Source: JADKIH01 sp031417395
GTDB taxonomy: Bacteria; Bacteroidota; Bacteroidia; AKYH767-A; 2013-40CM-41-45
Length of the DNA: 64,000 bases
Direction of reading: 5' to 3'
Assembly: GCA_031417395.1 (NCBI GenBank)
Contig: JANOVM010000070.1
Span: 62,001-126,000 of the forward strand
Part shown: piece by piece, positions 1 through 9,300 of the stretch
Numbering within the stretch: the first letter of the stretch is position 1
Layout: every line of letters begins with the position of its first letter
Position numbers and translations under genes: made by a program
The notes under the pieces: model-generated
What the model saw: only the letters and a program-made list of their open reading frames with translations
The model's database searches: none
Told to the model about the DNA's origin: nothing

Positions 1-1354
1 CAAATCCTGTTCCACCACTAATGCGATCGAAAGAATAAAGAGAATAAATACCTTCAATGACTTTCTGGTTTTCATCAATCGCTATTTTATTACCATACTT
101 TAAAAATAATTTACCGGCAACCCATAAAGCATCATAGCCCTGATAAGCGCTTTCGGAAGGTTCAGAATAATATTTTTCACGGAAGAATTTCCGAAACTTG
201 AAAACCTCATTATTTTTGAAATCAATAAATCCTGAATTAAATACGAATACATTACAATCTTCAATTGTTTTTTGGTCAATGGTTTCAAAATACTGCCAGG
301 TTGGTAAACCAATAACAGTGAATTCATAATCGGGAATTTTCAACTTTAATGAATTCAAAATAGTAGAGACAAAATCTTCATTGGATGAAGGAATAAAAAT
401 TAAATTATTTTTCCCCTTTGATAAACTATCTGCTATTCCTGCAACGTTGCCTTTGGTGCAATCGATGCGACGCGGAAAAGATTCTTTAACAGATAACCAA
501 CCGTTTTTAAAAAACTCAGAACGATCATTTTCTTTCTGATTTGACGTTTTTAAAGTAATTAAATAGGCATTTTTAAAATATTCTCTTGAAAATTTCCCCA
601 TCATTTCGCATTGTTTACCTGAAGAAGGAAGTAATGACAATCCCTTACTATTGTCTTTGATTATTTCAGAAGAATTTAATGCACAAGGAATCAAAGAAAC
701 ATTTTTCACAAGGGAGTAAGCGGATATTCCCTTTAAAACACTATTACTTTCATTGGTAATAATCATATCCGGATTTTCACTTTTTCTAAGCTTTAGCAAA
801 ACTTTCGAACTGTCACTTTCTGAATCGATATAATAAAAATGGAACTTTATTCCTTCGCTTTTTAATACATCAGCTGCATACGCAATACCTTCAATGAATT
901 CAAGATTCGTTTTCAGTTCATCACTCAGAGGTTCATTAATATAAGAAGCGGAAGAATCATTTTCAGTATACTGTTTTGGAATATTTAGAGCGGTAATGAT
1001 TGCAATTTTATAAGTATACTTAGCCGGAATAACTTCTTTTAATACAATTTTCTCTATTGAATCCTTTTTTAGCCAGCTGTATGCAGGTATCCACAATTTC
1101 ATTTTTGCTTTTAAACCATTCTTTGAAATATCGTGGTTGAATTCAAGAATTTCTTCCTGAGGAATTGCAAACTTCTGAGAAATTCCAAATAATGTTTCGC
1201 CTTTTTCAACTTTATAGATGTAAAATTTTCGAGCATTAAGAAAATGAACATTCGCAGTATCCCTGGATGACAATGACTGAGCATTTGCGTTTGCAGGAAT
1301 AATAAATGCAGCAAAAAGTAAAATGCCAATGATTTTTTTCAATTTGTTGATCAT
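1..1354 (-). CDS. LysM domain plus periplasmic-binding-like protein, 3' end cut off by the window
   Basis: Reading the minus strand from the ATG at 1354 gives an open frame of about 451 codons that leaves the window without a stop. It starts with a signal peptide (MINKLKKIIGILLFAAF, then a probable cut after ANAQS). A LysM domain follows at about residues 36-80 (YKVEKGETLFGISQKF). The rest resembles a type 1 periplasmic-binding fold of the branched-chain amino acid receptor kind, ending with YQGYDALWVAGK and ISGGTG. LysM domains bind peptidoglycan, so the protein probably acts at the cell wall in the periplasm. The ligand is unknown. It lies 37 bases downstream of guaA on the same strand and may share its transcript. 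From memory, this pairing with guaA is common in Bacteroidota. Confidence 0.8.
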   Translation of the reverse strand, partial: MINKLKKIIGILLFAAFIIPANANAQSLSSRDTANVHFLNARKFYIYKVEKGETLFGISQKFAIPQEEILEFNHDISKNGLKAKMKLWIPAYSWLKKDSIEKIVLKEVIPAKYTYKIAIITALNIPKQYTENDSSASYINEPLSDELKTNLEFIEGIAYAADVLKSEGIKFHFYYIDSESDSSKVLLKLRKSENPDMIITNESNSVLKGISAYSLVKNVSLIPCALNSSEIIKDNSKGLSLLPSSGKQCEMMGKFSREYFKNAYLITLKTSNQKENDRSEFFKNGWLSVKESFPRRIDCTKGNVAGIADSLSKGKNNLIFIPSSNEDFVSTILNSLKLKIPDYEFTVIGLPTWQYFETIDQKTIEDCNVFVFNSGFIDFKNNEVFKFRKFFREKYYSEPSESAYQGYDALWVAGKLFLKYGNKIAIDENQKVIEGIYSLYSFDRISGGTGF

Positions 1355-1391
1355 ATTTATAGGTTGAAAGAAATGAAAAATAATGAATGCA

Positions 1392-2921
1392 TTACTCCCA
1401 TTCTATTGTTGCAGGTGGTTTGGAACTTATGTCATAAACTACCCTGTTTATTCCTTTAACCTTATTAATTATTTCATTAGAAACCAAAGATAGAAATTCA
1501 TACGGCAAATGACACCAGTCAGCTGTCATGCCATCTATAGAAGTCACCGCGCGAAGGCAAACAGCATTTTCATAGGTTCTTTCATCACCCATTACCCCAA
1601 CAGAACGAACGGGTAATAAAATAACACCTGCCTGCCATACCTTTTCATAAAGCTTATGCTTTTTGAGAAGAGAAATAAAGATTTCGTCTGCATCCTGCAA
1701 AATTTGTACCTTTTCATGTGTTATTTCTCCTAGAATTCTTATAGCCAGTCCCGGTCCGGGAAACGGATGACGGTTAAGTATATTGTTATCTAAATTCAAT
1801 TGACGTCCAACCTCTCTAACTTCATCCTTAAAAAGGGATTTTAGCGGTTCAATAACCTTCATTTTCATCTTTTCGGGCAAACCGCCTACGTTATGATGAC
1901 TTTTAATTGTAGCGGAAGGGCCTTTTACATTGACAGATTCAATAACATCAGGATAAATTGTTCCCTGGCCAAGCCAATTTACATTTTTAATTCTGTGAGC
2001 TTCTTTATCAAATACCTCTATAAAAGTTTTGCCGATCGCTTTTCGTTTTTCTTCCGGATCGGTTAAATGCTTTAACGAAGAATAAAATTGCTCTTTAGCC
2101 TCTACGCCTGTAATATTTAATCCAAGATGTTTATACGATTCCAGTACCAATTCAAATTCATTCTTACGTAATAATCCATTATCAACAAAAATACAATGAA
2201 GGTTAGTTCCAATGGCACGATGAAGCAAAGCGGCAGCAACAGAGCTGTCGACGCCTCCTGACAATCCCAAGACAACTTGTTCGTTTCCGAGAACTGATTT
2301 CAGTTCTGAAATCTTTTCTTCTATAAAGGATGCGGGTGTCCAATCACAGGAACATTTACAAATATCAATCAGAAAGTTTTTTAATAATGTTTTACCATCT
2401 GAAGAATGGGTAACTTCGGGATGAAACTGTATAGCGAAAGTTTGTTCACCGGTAATCTGATATGCTGCCACAAGCACATCAGCAGTACTGGCAAGAATAT
2501 TGAAATTATCAGGAACCTTAGAAATAGTGTCACCATGGGACATCCAAACAGTTGACCCGGGATTAATGTTTTTAAATAAGTTACTTTTTGCATCTATTGT
2601 TTTCAAATGAGCCCTGCCATACTCACGAAGACCGGAAGCAGACACTTCACCTTTATTTTGAAAAGCCATCAACTGAGCGCCATAACATATACCAAGAACA
2701 GGTACATTTTTCCGAACTTCAGAAAGGTCAAGGAATGGAGCATTTGAATCACGAACTGAAGAAGGACTTCCGGAAAGAATAACGCCCTTTACATTCTTAT
2801 TTAACTTAGGAAAGTGATTATACGGGTAGATTTCACAGTAAACATTAAACTCCCTAATTCTCCTGGCAATTAATTGGGTATATTGGGAACCGAAATCAGC
2901 GATTAAAATAACCTCATGCAT
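1392..2921 (-). CDS. guaA: GMP synthase (glutamine-hydrolysing)
   Basis: Converts XMP to GMP with glutamine and ATP, the last step of guanine nucleotide synthesis in the cytoplasm. The N-terminal class I glutaminase has its nucleophile cysteine in GICYGAQ (about residue 79) and its histidine in FHPEVTHS. The ATP pyrophosphatase half has the PP-loop SGGVDSS near residue 224, and the end DISSKPPATIEWE is typical of the dimerisation domain. A reading from TTG at 2927 is possible, but that codon is part of a promoter -7 element (2925-2932), so ATG 2921 (MHEVILIADFGSQYT) is chosen. This gives 509 residues, a normal length. Confidence 0.97.
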   Translation of the reverse strand: MHEVILIADFGSQYTQLIARRIREFNVYCEIYPYNHFPKLNKNVKGVILSGSPSSVRDSNAPFLDLSEVRKNVPVLGICYGAQLMAFQNKGEVSASGLREYGRAHLKTIDAKSNLFKNINPGSTVWMSHGDTISKVPDNFNILASTADVLVAAYQITGEQTFAIQFHPEVTHSSDGKTLLKNFLIDICKCSCDWTPASFIEEKISELKSVLGNEQVVLGLSGGVDSSVAAALLHRAIGTNLHCIFVDNGLLRKNEFELVLESYKHLGLNITGVEAKEQFYSSLKHLTDPEEKRKAIGKTFIEVFDKEAHRIKNVNWLGQGTIYPDVIESVNVKGPSATIKSHHNVGGLPEKMKMKVIEPLKSLFKDEVREVGRQLNLDNNILNRHPFPGPGLAIRILGEITHEKVQILQDADEIFISLLKKHKLYEKVWQAGVILLPVRSVGVMGDERTYENAVCLRAVTSIDGMTADWCHLPYEFLSLVSNEIINKVKGINRVVYDISSKPPATIEWE

Positions 2922-2924
2922 GCA

Positions 2925-2932
2925 CAAAAGTA
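2925..2932 (-). promoter_or_regulatory. Promoter -7 element of guaA
   Basis: On the minus strand the sequence reads TACTTTTG, an exact match to the Bacteroidetes -7 consensus TAnnTTTG. It ends only three bases before the guaA ATG. No TTG stands at the usual -33 distance, so this is half a consensus promoter. If used, transcription would begin at or next to the start codon. Confidence 0.5.
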
Positions 2933-3255
2933 TTAGAAAAATTAATGTTTCTGTTCATTTTTGAAGTAGATTTGTTTTTGTTATTTTCTTTCTTTTACTT
3001 GTCTTCATAATAGCCACAAATAAGAATTTAAAATTTAATATTAAAAACACATTAGCTTGATTATCAATCACAAGCCCAAAATCATTTTGTAAATATTATT
3101 AACTAAAATTACATATATGCCAATAAAATCAATGATTTTAAACAATAAACTTACTGATTTACTTCTATAATTAATTGATCGTCTTCATATAACTTCCAAA
3201 TTACAACCATTTATTTACATTCAAGTTTAACTTTACTTACTAAACACAAACGGAA
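2933..3255. other. Intergenic gap between divergent guaA and phosphoesterase genes
   Basis: This AT-rich stretch of about 320 bases holds no supported gene. The guaA promoter lies at its left edge. A small inverted repeat, GCTTG and CAAGC, occurs at 3055-3075. TAACTTTA near 3230, one base away from TAnnTTTG, is the best weak candidate for the promoter of the plus-strand gene. Nothing else was recognised. Confidence 0.5.
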
Positions 3256-4431
3256 ATGAAAGATATTACATTTAGATGCAGCTACTGTATTATTGGTTTG
3301 ATGATATTGGTTTCGCTTTTTAGTATTGGAATTAATTCTGCTAAAGCAATTATTCCACGTCCTGATCACGTTGTAATCTGTATTATGGAGAATCACGATT
3401 ATTATCAAATTATCGGTTCAACTTCTGCTCCTTATATAAATACTCTTGCTTCTCAATCGGCAAACATGACAGAGTTTTACGGATTAACTCATCCTAGTCA
3501 GCCTAATTACATTATGTTATTTTCAGGGAGTAACCAGGGAGTGACCTCAGACGGTACACCATCAGGAACACCTTGGTATACGCCTAATCTGGGTTCATTG
3601 TTGATTAATGCAGGCTTTAGTTTTCGTGGATATTCAGAAGACCTTCCTTATGTTGGATCAAATACAAGCAGTTCCGGTAACTACGCCCGTAAACATAATC
3701 CATGGGTAAACTGGCAGGGAACGGGAACCAATCAAATTCCGGCAGGAAATAATCTAACAATGAATGAATTCCCTACCGATTATAATCAGCTTCCAACTTT
3801 AAGCTTTGTTATTCCAAATCAGGCAAACGACATGCATGATGGAGCAGATCCCTATAGAATTACCAATGGCGATCAGTGGGTTCAGAACCACTTACAGAAT
3901 TACATAAATTGGGCACAAACAAATAATAGTCTTTTCATCCTTACGTTCGATGAAGATAATTTTACACCAACGAATCATATTCCATTAATAATTTGCGGTC
4001 CAATGGTACAACCGGGAAGTTACTATCTGACCGGTTACAATCATTACGATTTATTAAGAACGCTTGAAGATATGTATGGCCTTCCCTATGCAGGACAAAG
4101 TGTTTCAGCAAAGCCAATTGATGAAATATGGAAACTTTCAGGAATTAATGAGGTTAAAAATACAGTTAAAGCAACAGCTTCTTTCTATCCTAATCCAATA
4201 TCAGAAAATTCCAATCTGATTATTTCAAGCAACAATCAATCTATACAAGGTGAATACCAATTGAATTTGTATGATATCGCAGGCCGATTAACAAGGGAAG
4301 AAAAAATTCCTGTAATATCTGCACAAAAAGGATATGCGTTTAGAAGAAACGGCCTTTCTGAGGGTTTATATACTTATAGTCTGATGAATGACGGCGAATT
4401 AGTAGGAAGTGGTAAAATTGTTATTGATTAA
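3256..4431 (+). CDS. Secreted phosphoesterase (phospholipase C / acid phosphatase family) with T9SS sorting domain
   Basis: A 391-residue exported enzyme. The signal peptide covers about residues 1-31. The catalytic domain matches the phosphoesterase family of phospholipase C and AcpA-type acid phosphatases: HVVICIMENHDYYQIIG near the start, THPSQPNYIMLFSG, then FVIPNQANDMHDG and LFILTFDEDN with NHIPLIICGPMV. These segments supply the acidic, asparagine and histidine residues expected at the metal-dependent active site. The last 75 residues form a T9SS type A sorting domain (FYPNPISENS, LYDIAGRL, GLYTYSLMNDGE). The protein should cross the outer membrane and be released or anchored at the surface. 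The substrate (phospholipid, phosphomonoester or other) cannot be told from sequence. Confidence 0.88.
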   Translation: MKDITFRCSYCIIGLMILVSLFSIGINSAKAIIPRPDHVVICIMENHDYYQIIGSTSAPYINTLASQSANMTEFYGLTHPSQPNYIMLFSGSNQGVTSDGTPSGTPWYTPNLGSLLINAGFSFRGYSEDLPYVGSNTSSSGNYARKHNPWVNWQGTGTNQIPAGNNLTMNEFPTDYNQLPTLSFVIPNQANDMHDGADPYRITNGDQWVQNHLQNYINWAQTNNSLFILTFDEDNFTPTNHIPLIICGPMVQPGSYYLTGYNHYDLLRTLEDMYGLPYAGQSVSAKPIDEIWKLSGINEVKNTVKATASFYPNPISENSNLIISSNNQSIQGEYQLNLYDIAGRLTREEKIPVISAQKGYAFRRNGLSEGLYTYSLMNDGELVGSGKIVID

Positions 4432-4480
4432 TAATTAAGACCCCGTAAACTTCAAATAGAACGTTTAAAATATTTTATTC

Positions 4481-4507
4481 AAAATGGGGGCTCCCCCATT
4501 TTTTTTT
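4481..4507 (+). terminator. Rho-independent terminator after the phosphoesterase
   Basis: The stem ATGGGG/CCCCAT with a four-base loop is followed by a run of nine T. It ends the plus-strand phosphoesterase transcript and separates it from convergent bshC. Confidence 0.85.
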
Positions 4508-4516
4508 GCATTTTTT

Positions 4517-6127
4517 TTATTCCTTTTCTTTTAAAATATAAAACTCCTTTTTAAAAGGTTCTAGATTTTCTTTTAGCATTTCGATAAAACGATCTCCCCA
4601 TTTTAAATAATAAGGTATCATGGAGTCCTCCCTTTCTTGAAGTTTACCCGAAGGGAAAAGTTTTTCTTTTAGTTTTTGAATCTGACTGACTTCTGTTTCG
4701 TTTTTCTTTTTTTGAGAACGTATTACTTTTTCTTTGAGTGTTAGAAACGATGTTTTTATTTTTTGCTTTTCAGCTTCTATAAAAGGAGAAAGTGAGGGAT
4801 CCATTTTTGAAATTTGAGCTCCAAGTATTTCAAACTCACCGGCAATTTGAAGCGATACTTTTTCAATTGGGAACTGATCTTCTTTTTTATTCTCTATAAA
4901 TTTTCGTATCCAATCATCAGCAGGTAAAAAAAGATTTGTGTCGCTAATAGAATATTTCTCAAGCTTATCTAAAATGTTTTTCTCCAAGATTGCTGCACAG
5001 CTTCTAAGTAAAACAGCAGGCATTGGTACTTTAAAAAGATTAAACAGATCTTTCAATTCGAGCCAATAAGCGACTTCAGCGGGTCCTCCGATATAAGCAA
5101 TATTCGGCAAAATTGATTCTTGGTATAACGGCCGCAATAAAACATTAGGGCTGAACCTTCCTGTTGATTTTTCGATTTCCTGTACTATAGTTTCACGTGT
5201 AAAAACAATATCTTTATTGAGGACCTTCACCCTATCTCCATCCATAACAATACGCTCGCGATAATCATCACCTGTATAAAACAGATTTATTTCTCTTGGA
5301 CGAGCCTGAACGTGGTATTTCTCTTCAAGCGCAAGAATAGTGTTATTAATAATTTTTGAGGAAGACTGATGAAGAATTTCCTCTTCTATAATATCTTTGA
5401 TTCTTCGTTTTAAGGCCGGCTCATTTCCATCAACCACAATTAGTCCATAAATACCCATAAATGCATTTACCCACTTTCTGGTGGCCTCTGTGAGCGTTAA
5501 ACTTGACAAATAAGAATCCTTTATTGTTTGGCAAAGCTTTTCTCCGAAAACAGAGTTTCCAAAAGTCTGGGTAATTTGATTAATTAATACCTCAAGTCCT
5601 TCCAATGGCATTTTTCCGGATAATCCATTCCATGTACTTTCCCATTTATATTTTTTCCCAAACAGAGAAAGCGAGGAAATTTCCTCAATATCATGATCCT
5701 CAGTAGCCATCCAAAAAATAGGCACAAAATTGTAAGCCGGAAACAATTTGGAAAGTTGTTCAGCTGTATTGATTACCGAAATAATTTTATAAAGTACATA
5801 CATAGGGCCTCCGAAAATATTAAGCTGGTGGCCTGTTGTTATTGTAAAGGTATTTGGTAAAGAAAGGGATTGTAAGTTTTTATTAACTTTTTCAGAAACT
5901 TCCTGAATACCTGATTGGGCATATTGATTGATCAGGGTTTTTTTTAAAAGCTCCCGTTCAAGCCTTGGGTTATCATAATTTTCAATTCGGAGTTTAATTC
6001 CATCCGGTGAATCGTCAAAATCATAGAATTTATTTAAAAATTCGTCATTTTTCAGGTAATCAATTATGAGTTTATCATAACTTTCTGTTTTCTCAAAGGG
6101 AACAGAAAACCCGGCTAAGTTTAGCAT
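4517..6127 (-). CDS. bshC: Bacillithiol biosynthesis cysteine-adding enzyme
   Basis: Adds cysteine to glucosaminyl-malate in the last step of bacillithiol synthesis, the low-molecular-weight thiol used in place of glutathione by Firmicutes and many Bacteroidota. The 536-residue protein has the usual family length. Family landmarks are TITTGHQLNIFGGP and the core VPIFWMATEDHDIEEI at about residues 138-153, then YIGGPAEVAYWLELKDLF and a coiled-coil C-terminal arm rich in lysine and glutamate. The gene stands alone and has its own promoter at 6148-6175. The other bacillithiol genes, bshA and bshB, are not in the window. Confidence 0.95.
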   Translation of the reverse strand: MLNLAGFSVPFEKTESYDKLIIDYLKNDEFLNKFYDFDDSPDGIKLRIENYDNPRLERELLKKTLINQYAQSGIQEVSEKVNKNLQSLSLPNTFTITTGHQLNIFGGPMYVLYKIISVINTAEQLSKLFPAYNFVPIFWMATEDHDIEEISSLSLFGKKYKWESTWNGLSGKMPLEGLEVLINQITQTFGNSVFGEKLCQTIKDSYLSSLTLTEATRKWVNAFMGIYGLIVVDGNEPALKRRIKDIIEEEILHQSSSKIINNTILALEEKYHVQARPREINLFYTGDDYRERIVMDGDRVKVLNKDIVFTRETIVQEIEKSTGRFSPNVLLRPLYQESILPNIAYIGGPAEVAYWLELKDLFNLFKVPMPAVLLRSCAAILEKNILDKLEKYSISDTNLFLPADDWIRKFIENKKEDQFPIEKVSLQIAGEFEILGAQISKMDPSLSPFIEAEKQKIKTSFLTLKEKVIRSQKKKNETEVSQIQKLKEKLFPSGKLQEREDSMIPYYLKWGDRFIEMLKENLEPFKKEFYILKEKE

Positions 6128-6147
6128 TGAATTCTACGTATAAAATT

Positions 6148-6175
6148 CAAAAGTAAACAAATGATTAACCTTCAA
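6148..6175 (-). promoter_or_regulatory. Promoter of bshC
   Basis: On the minus strand TTG (6175-6173), a 17-base spacer and TACTTTTG (6155-6148) match both elements of the Bacteroidetes housekeeping promoter. The predicted leader is about 17 bases. Confidence 0.75.
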
Positions 6176-6195
6176 TTAAAATTTACATAAAAAAA

Positions 6196-6225
6196 TTGTG
6201 TAATTCCATTAAAAGGCTATATTTG
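6196..6225 (+). promoter_or_regulatory. Promoter of the giant repeat-protein gene
   Basis: TTG (6196-6198), a 19-base spacer and TATATTTG (6218-6225) match both elements of the Bacteroidetes promoter. Transcription would start near 6229, leaving an untranslated leader of about 135 bases, the longest predicted in the window. Confidence 0.75.
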
Positions 6226-6364
6226 TAAGGGTATCGGCATGTATTAAAAATCTCAGATTGCCCGATTTATTATTAACGAAAAGTTGAAAATATGTAATCA
6301 ACTATTCAAATAATAGAAAACCTAAAAATGTTCCGGAAGTATTACAAATTAATTAATTAAAGTC

Positions 6365-9300
6365 ATGTATAAAAAATTACAAATTGATCTTAAATCGTTT
6401 TTAAAACGTAAAATTTTATTGCTGGTTCTTTTAAGTTGTGGATTTGTTCCCAGAGCAAATGCATTGCTTAATACTTATTCCTTTACTGCAAGCACGGGTA
6501 CGGTTGATCCAATGTCGACCGGTACTACATCTCTCATTGCAGCAGCGCAGGATAATGTTGCATCAGCAGTAGCAAATATTGGATTTACTTTCACTTTAAA
6601 TGCAGTAGCATATACGCAGTTCTCAGTAAGTTCGAATGGGCTAATGCGATTAGGGGCAACAGTTGTAGGGTCGACCTCAACGAATTCTCTCATAACTGGA
6701 ACTGATTTTCCTCATATCACTGCATATTGGGATAACCTATCAACAACAGGGGGAGCAGTTGTTTATAAAGTTATTGGTACTGCACCAAACAGAACTTTAA
6801 TAGTTGATTGGAAAGTTACTATTCAAACTCCAGCTACTGCAGGAGCAAATTTCCAGGTATGGCTTTCAGAAACTTCCAATAATATACAATTCGTTTATGG
6901 AACAAATATGGTTGCAAACGCGGGTGGTTATTCAGTAGGTATTGCAGGTTCAACAACTGCTCTTGATTATGTAAGTATAACTACTTCCACTGCTACTGCA
7001 AGTTCAGCAACAGTTAATAATTCGAATACAACGGCTATTACTTCCGGAACATCATACAGATTGGCTATACCTCCGGGATGTACAACTAGTCCATCTCCTG
7101 CAGCATCTGCAACAAATGTTTCCTTAACACCTACTTTGAGCTGGACAGCCGGTTCCGGTTATAATAATGGTTATGATGTTTATTTCGGTACAGCTGCTTC
7201 TCCTCCGAGGGTATCTTATAAACAATCCGGTACAACTTATTTACCCGGAACTTTATTAGCTAACACTATTTATTTTTGGAAAATAGTAGCCAGAAATGAT
7301 TCTGCTCAAGCAGCAAGTTGTGCAACCATTCAATTCACAACAGCAGTTGCACCTGGATGTCCTAATTATGTAAGCCCTGCTGCATCAGCAACGAACGTTT
7401 CCGTCACACCAACTTTATCCTGGACAGCAGGCACAGGTACAACCACCGGATACGATGTTTATTTTGGAACAGCTGCCAGTCCACCACTGGTTTCAACAAA
7501 TCAGGTCGGAACTACTTATACTCCGCCGACATTAACTGCAAATACTGTTTATTTCTGGAAAGTAATTCCAACTAATCAGGGTGCTCAACCGGCAAGTTGC
7601 ACTACTATTCAGTTTACAACAGCTATAGCACCGGGATGTCCCAATTATGTGAGTCCTGCTGCTTCTGCAATTAACGTAGTATTAACGCCAACGCTCTCCT
7701 GGACAGCCGGTACAGGTTCAACAACCGGTTATGACGTTTACTTTGGAACAGCTGCCAGTCCGCCACTTGTTTCAACCAACCAGGCCGGAACAACTTATAC
7801 TCCACCAACACTTACAGCAGGTACAGTATATTTTTGGAGTGTGATTCCTAATAACAATGGCGCAAAACCAGCCAGCTGTACTATTATTCAATTCACAACT
7901 GCTTCAGCCCCTGGATGTCCAAATTATGTGAGTCCGACTGCGTCGTCTACCAATATATCATTAACACCAACCTTATCCTGGACTGCAGGAGCCGGAACGA
8001 CATCAGGTTATGATGTTTATTTTGGTACAGCGGCCAGTCCTCCATTAGTTTCAACAAATCAGGTTGGAACTACTTATACAACTCCAACGCTTACAGCTAA
8101 TACGGTTTATTTCTGGAAAGTAATACCTAATAATAATGGTGTAAAGCCCGCTAGCTGCACAACTATTCAATTTACAACATTAGCAGCACCCGGATGTCCT
8201 AATTATGTAAGTCCGGCTTCATTGGCAACAAATGTTTCTTTAACACCAACTTTAAGCTGGACAGCGGGAACAGGAATAACTACCGGATATGATGTTTACT
8301 TTGGAACAGCGGCCAGTCCGCCATTAGTATCAACAAATCAAGCAGGGACAACTTACGCACCTCCTGCTCTTAATGCAAATACTGTTTATTTCTGGAAAGT
8401 AATTCCAAATAACAGTGGTGTTTCTCCGGCAAGTTGCACAACTATTCAATTTACTACTGCTGTTGCACCGGGATGTCCAAATTATGTGAGTCCTGCATCA
8501 TTAGCAATAAATGTTTCTTTAAATCCTACTCTTTCCTGGACCGTTGGAACAGGAACAACAACAGGTTATGATGTATATTTTGGTACAGCAGCAAGTCCGC
8601 CATTAGTTTCAACAAATCAGGCTGGCACTACTTATATACCGGCTACGCTTACTGCCGGTACAGTATATTTCTGGAAAGTAATACCCAATAATAATGGAGC
8701 AAAACCGGCAAGTTGTACAACAATACAATTTACAACAGCATCAGCTCCGGGATGTCCTAATTATGTAAGTCCTGCTGCATCTGCAACCAATGTTACTGTT
8801 ACGCCAACTTTATCATGGACTGCCGGAACAGGAACTACTTCAGGATATGATGTATACTTTGGTACAGCAGCCAATCCCCCATTAGTTTCAACTAATCAAG
8901 CGGGAACTTCCTATACACCTCCTGCCCTTACTGAAAATACTGTATATTTCTGGAAAGTAATTCCGAATAATAATGGTGTTCAGGCGGCAAGCTGTACAAT
9001 TATTCAGTTCACTACTGCTGTTGCTCCCGGATGTGCTAATTATGTTAGTCCGGCTGCATCCTCAACAAATATATCACTTTCTCCAACCTTATCTTGGACT
9101 GCCGGAACTGGCTCAACGACCGGTTATGATGTATATTTTGGTACTGCTGCCAGTCCACCGTTAGTTTCAACGAATCAGGTCGGAACAACCTATACACCGC
9201 CAACACTTACGGCAAATACCGTTTATTTCTGGAAAGTAATTCCGAATAATAATGGAGCTAAACCGGCAAGTTGTACTACTATTCAATTTACAACATTAGC

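Noticed and set aside
2922..2927. TTG at 2927 as the start of guaA
   Set aside because: It overlaps the promoter element, and ATG 2921 begins the usual GuaA N-terminus.
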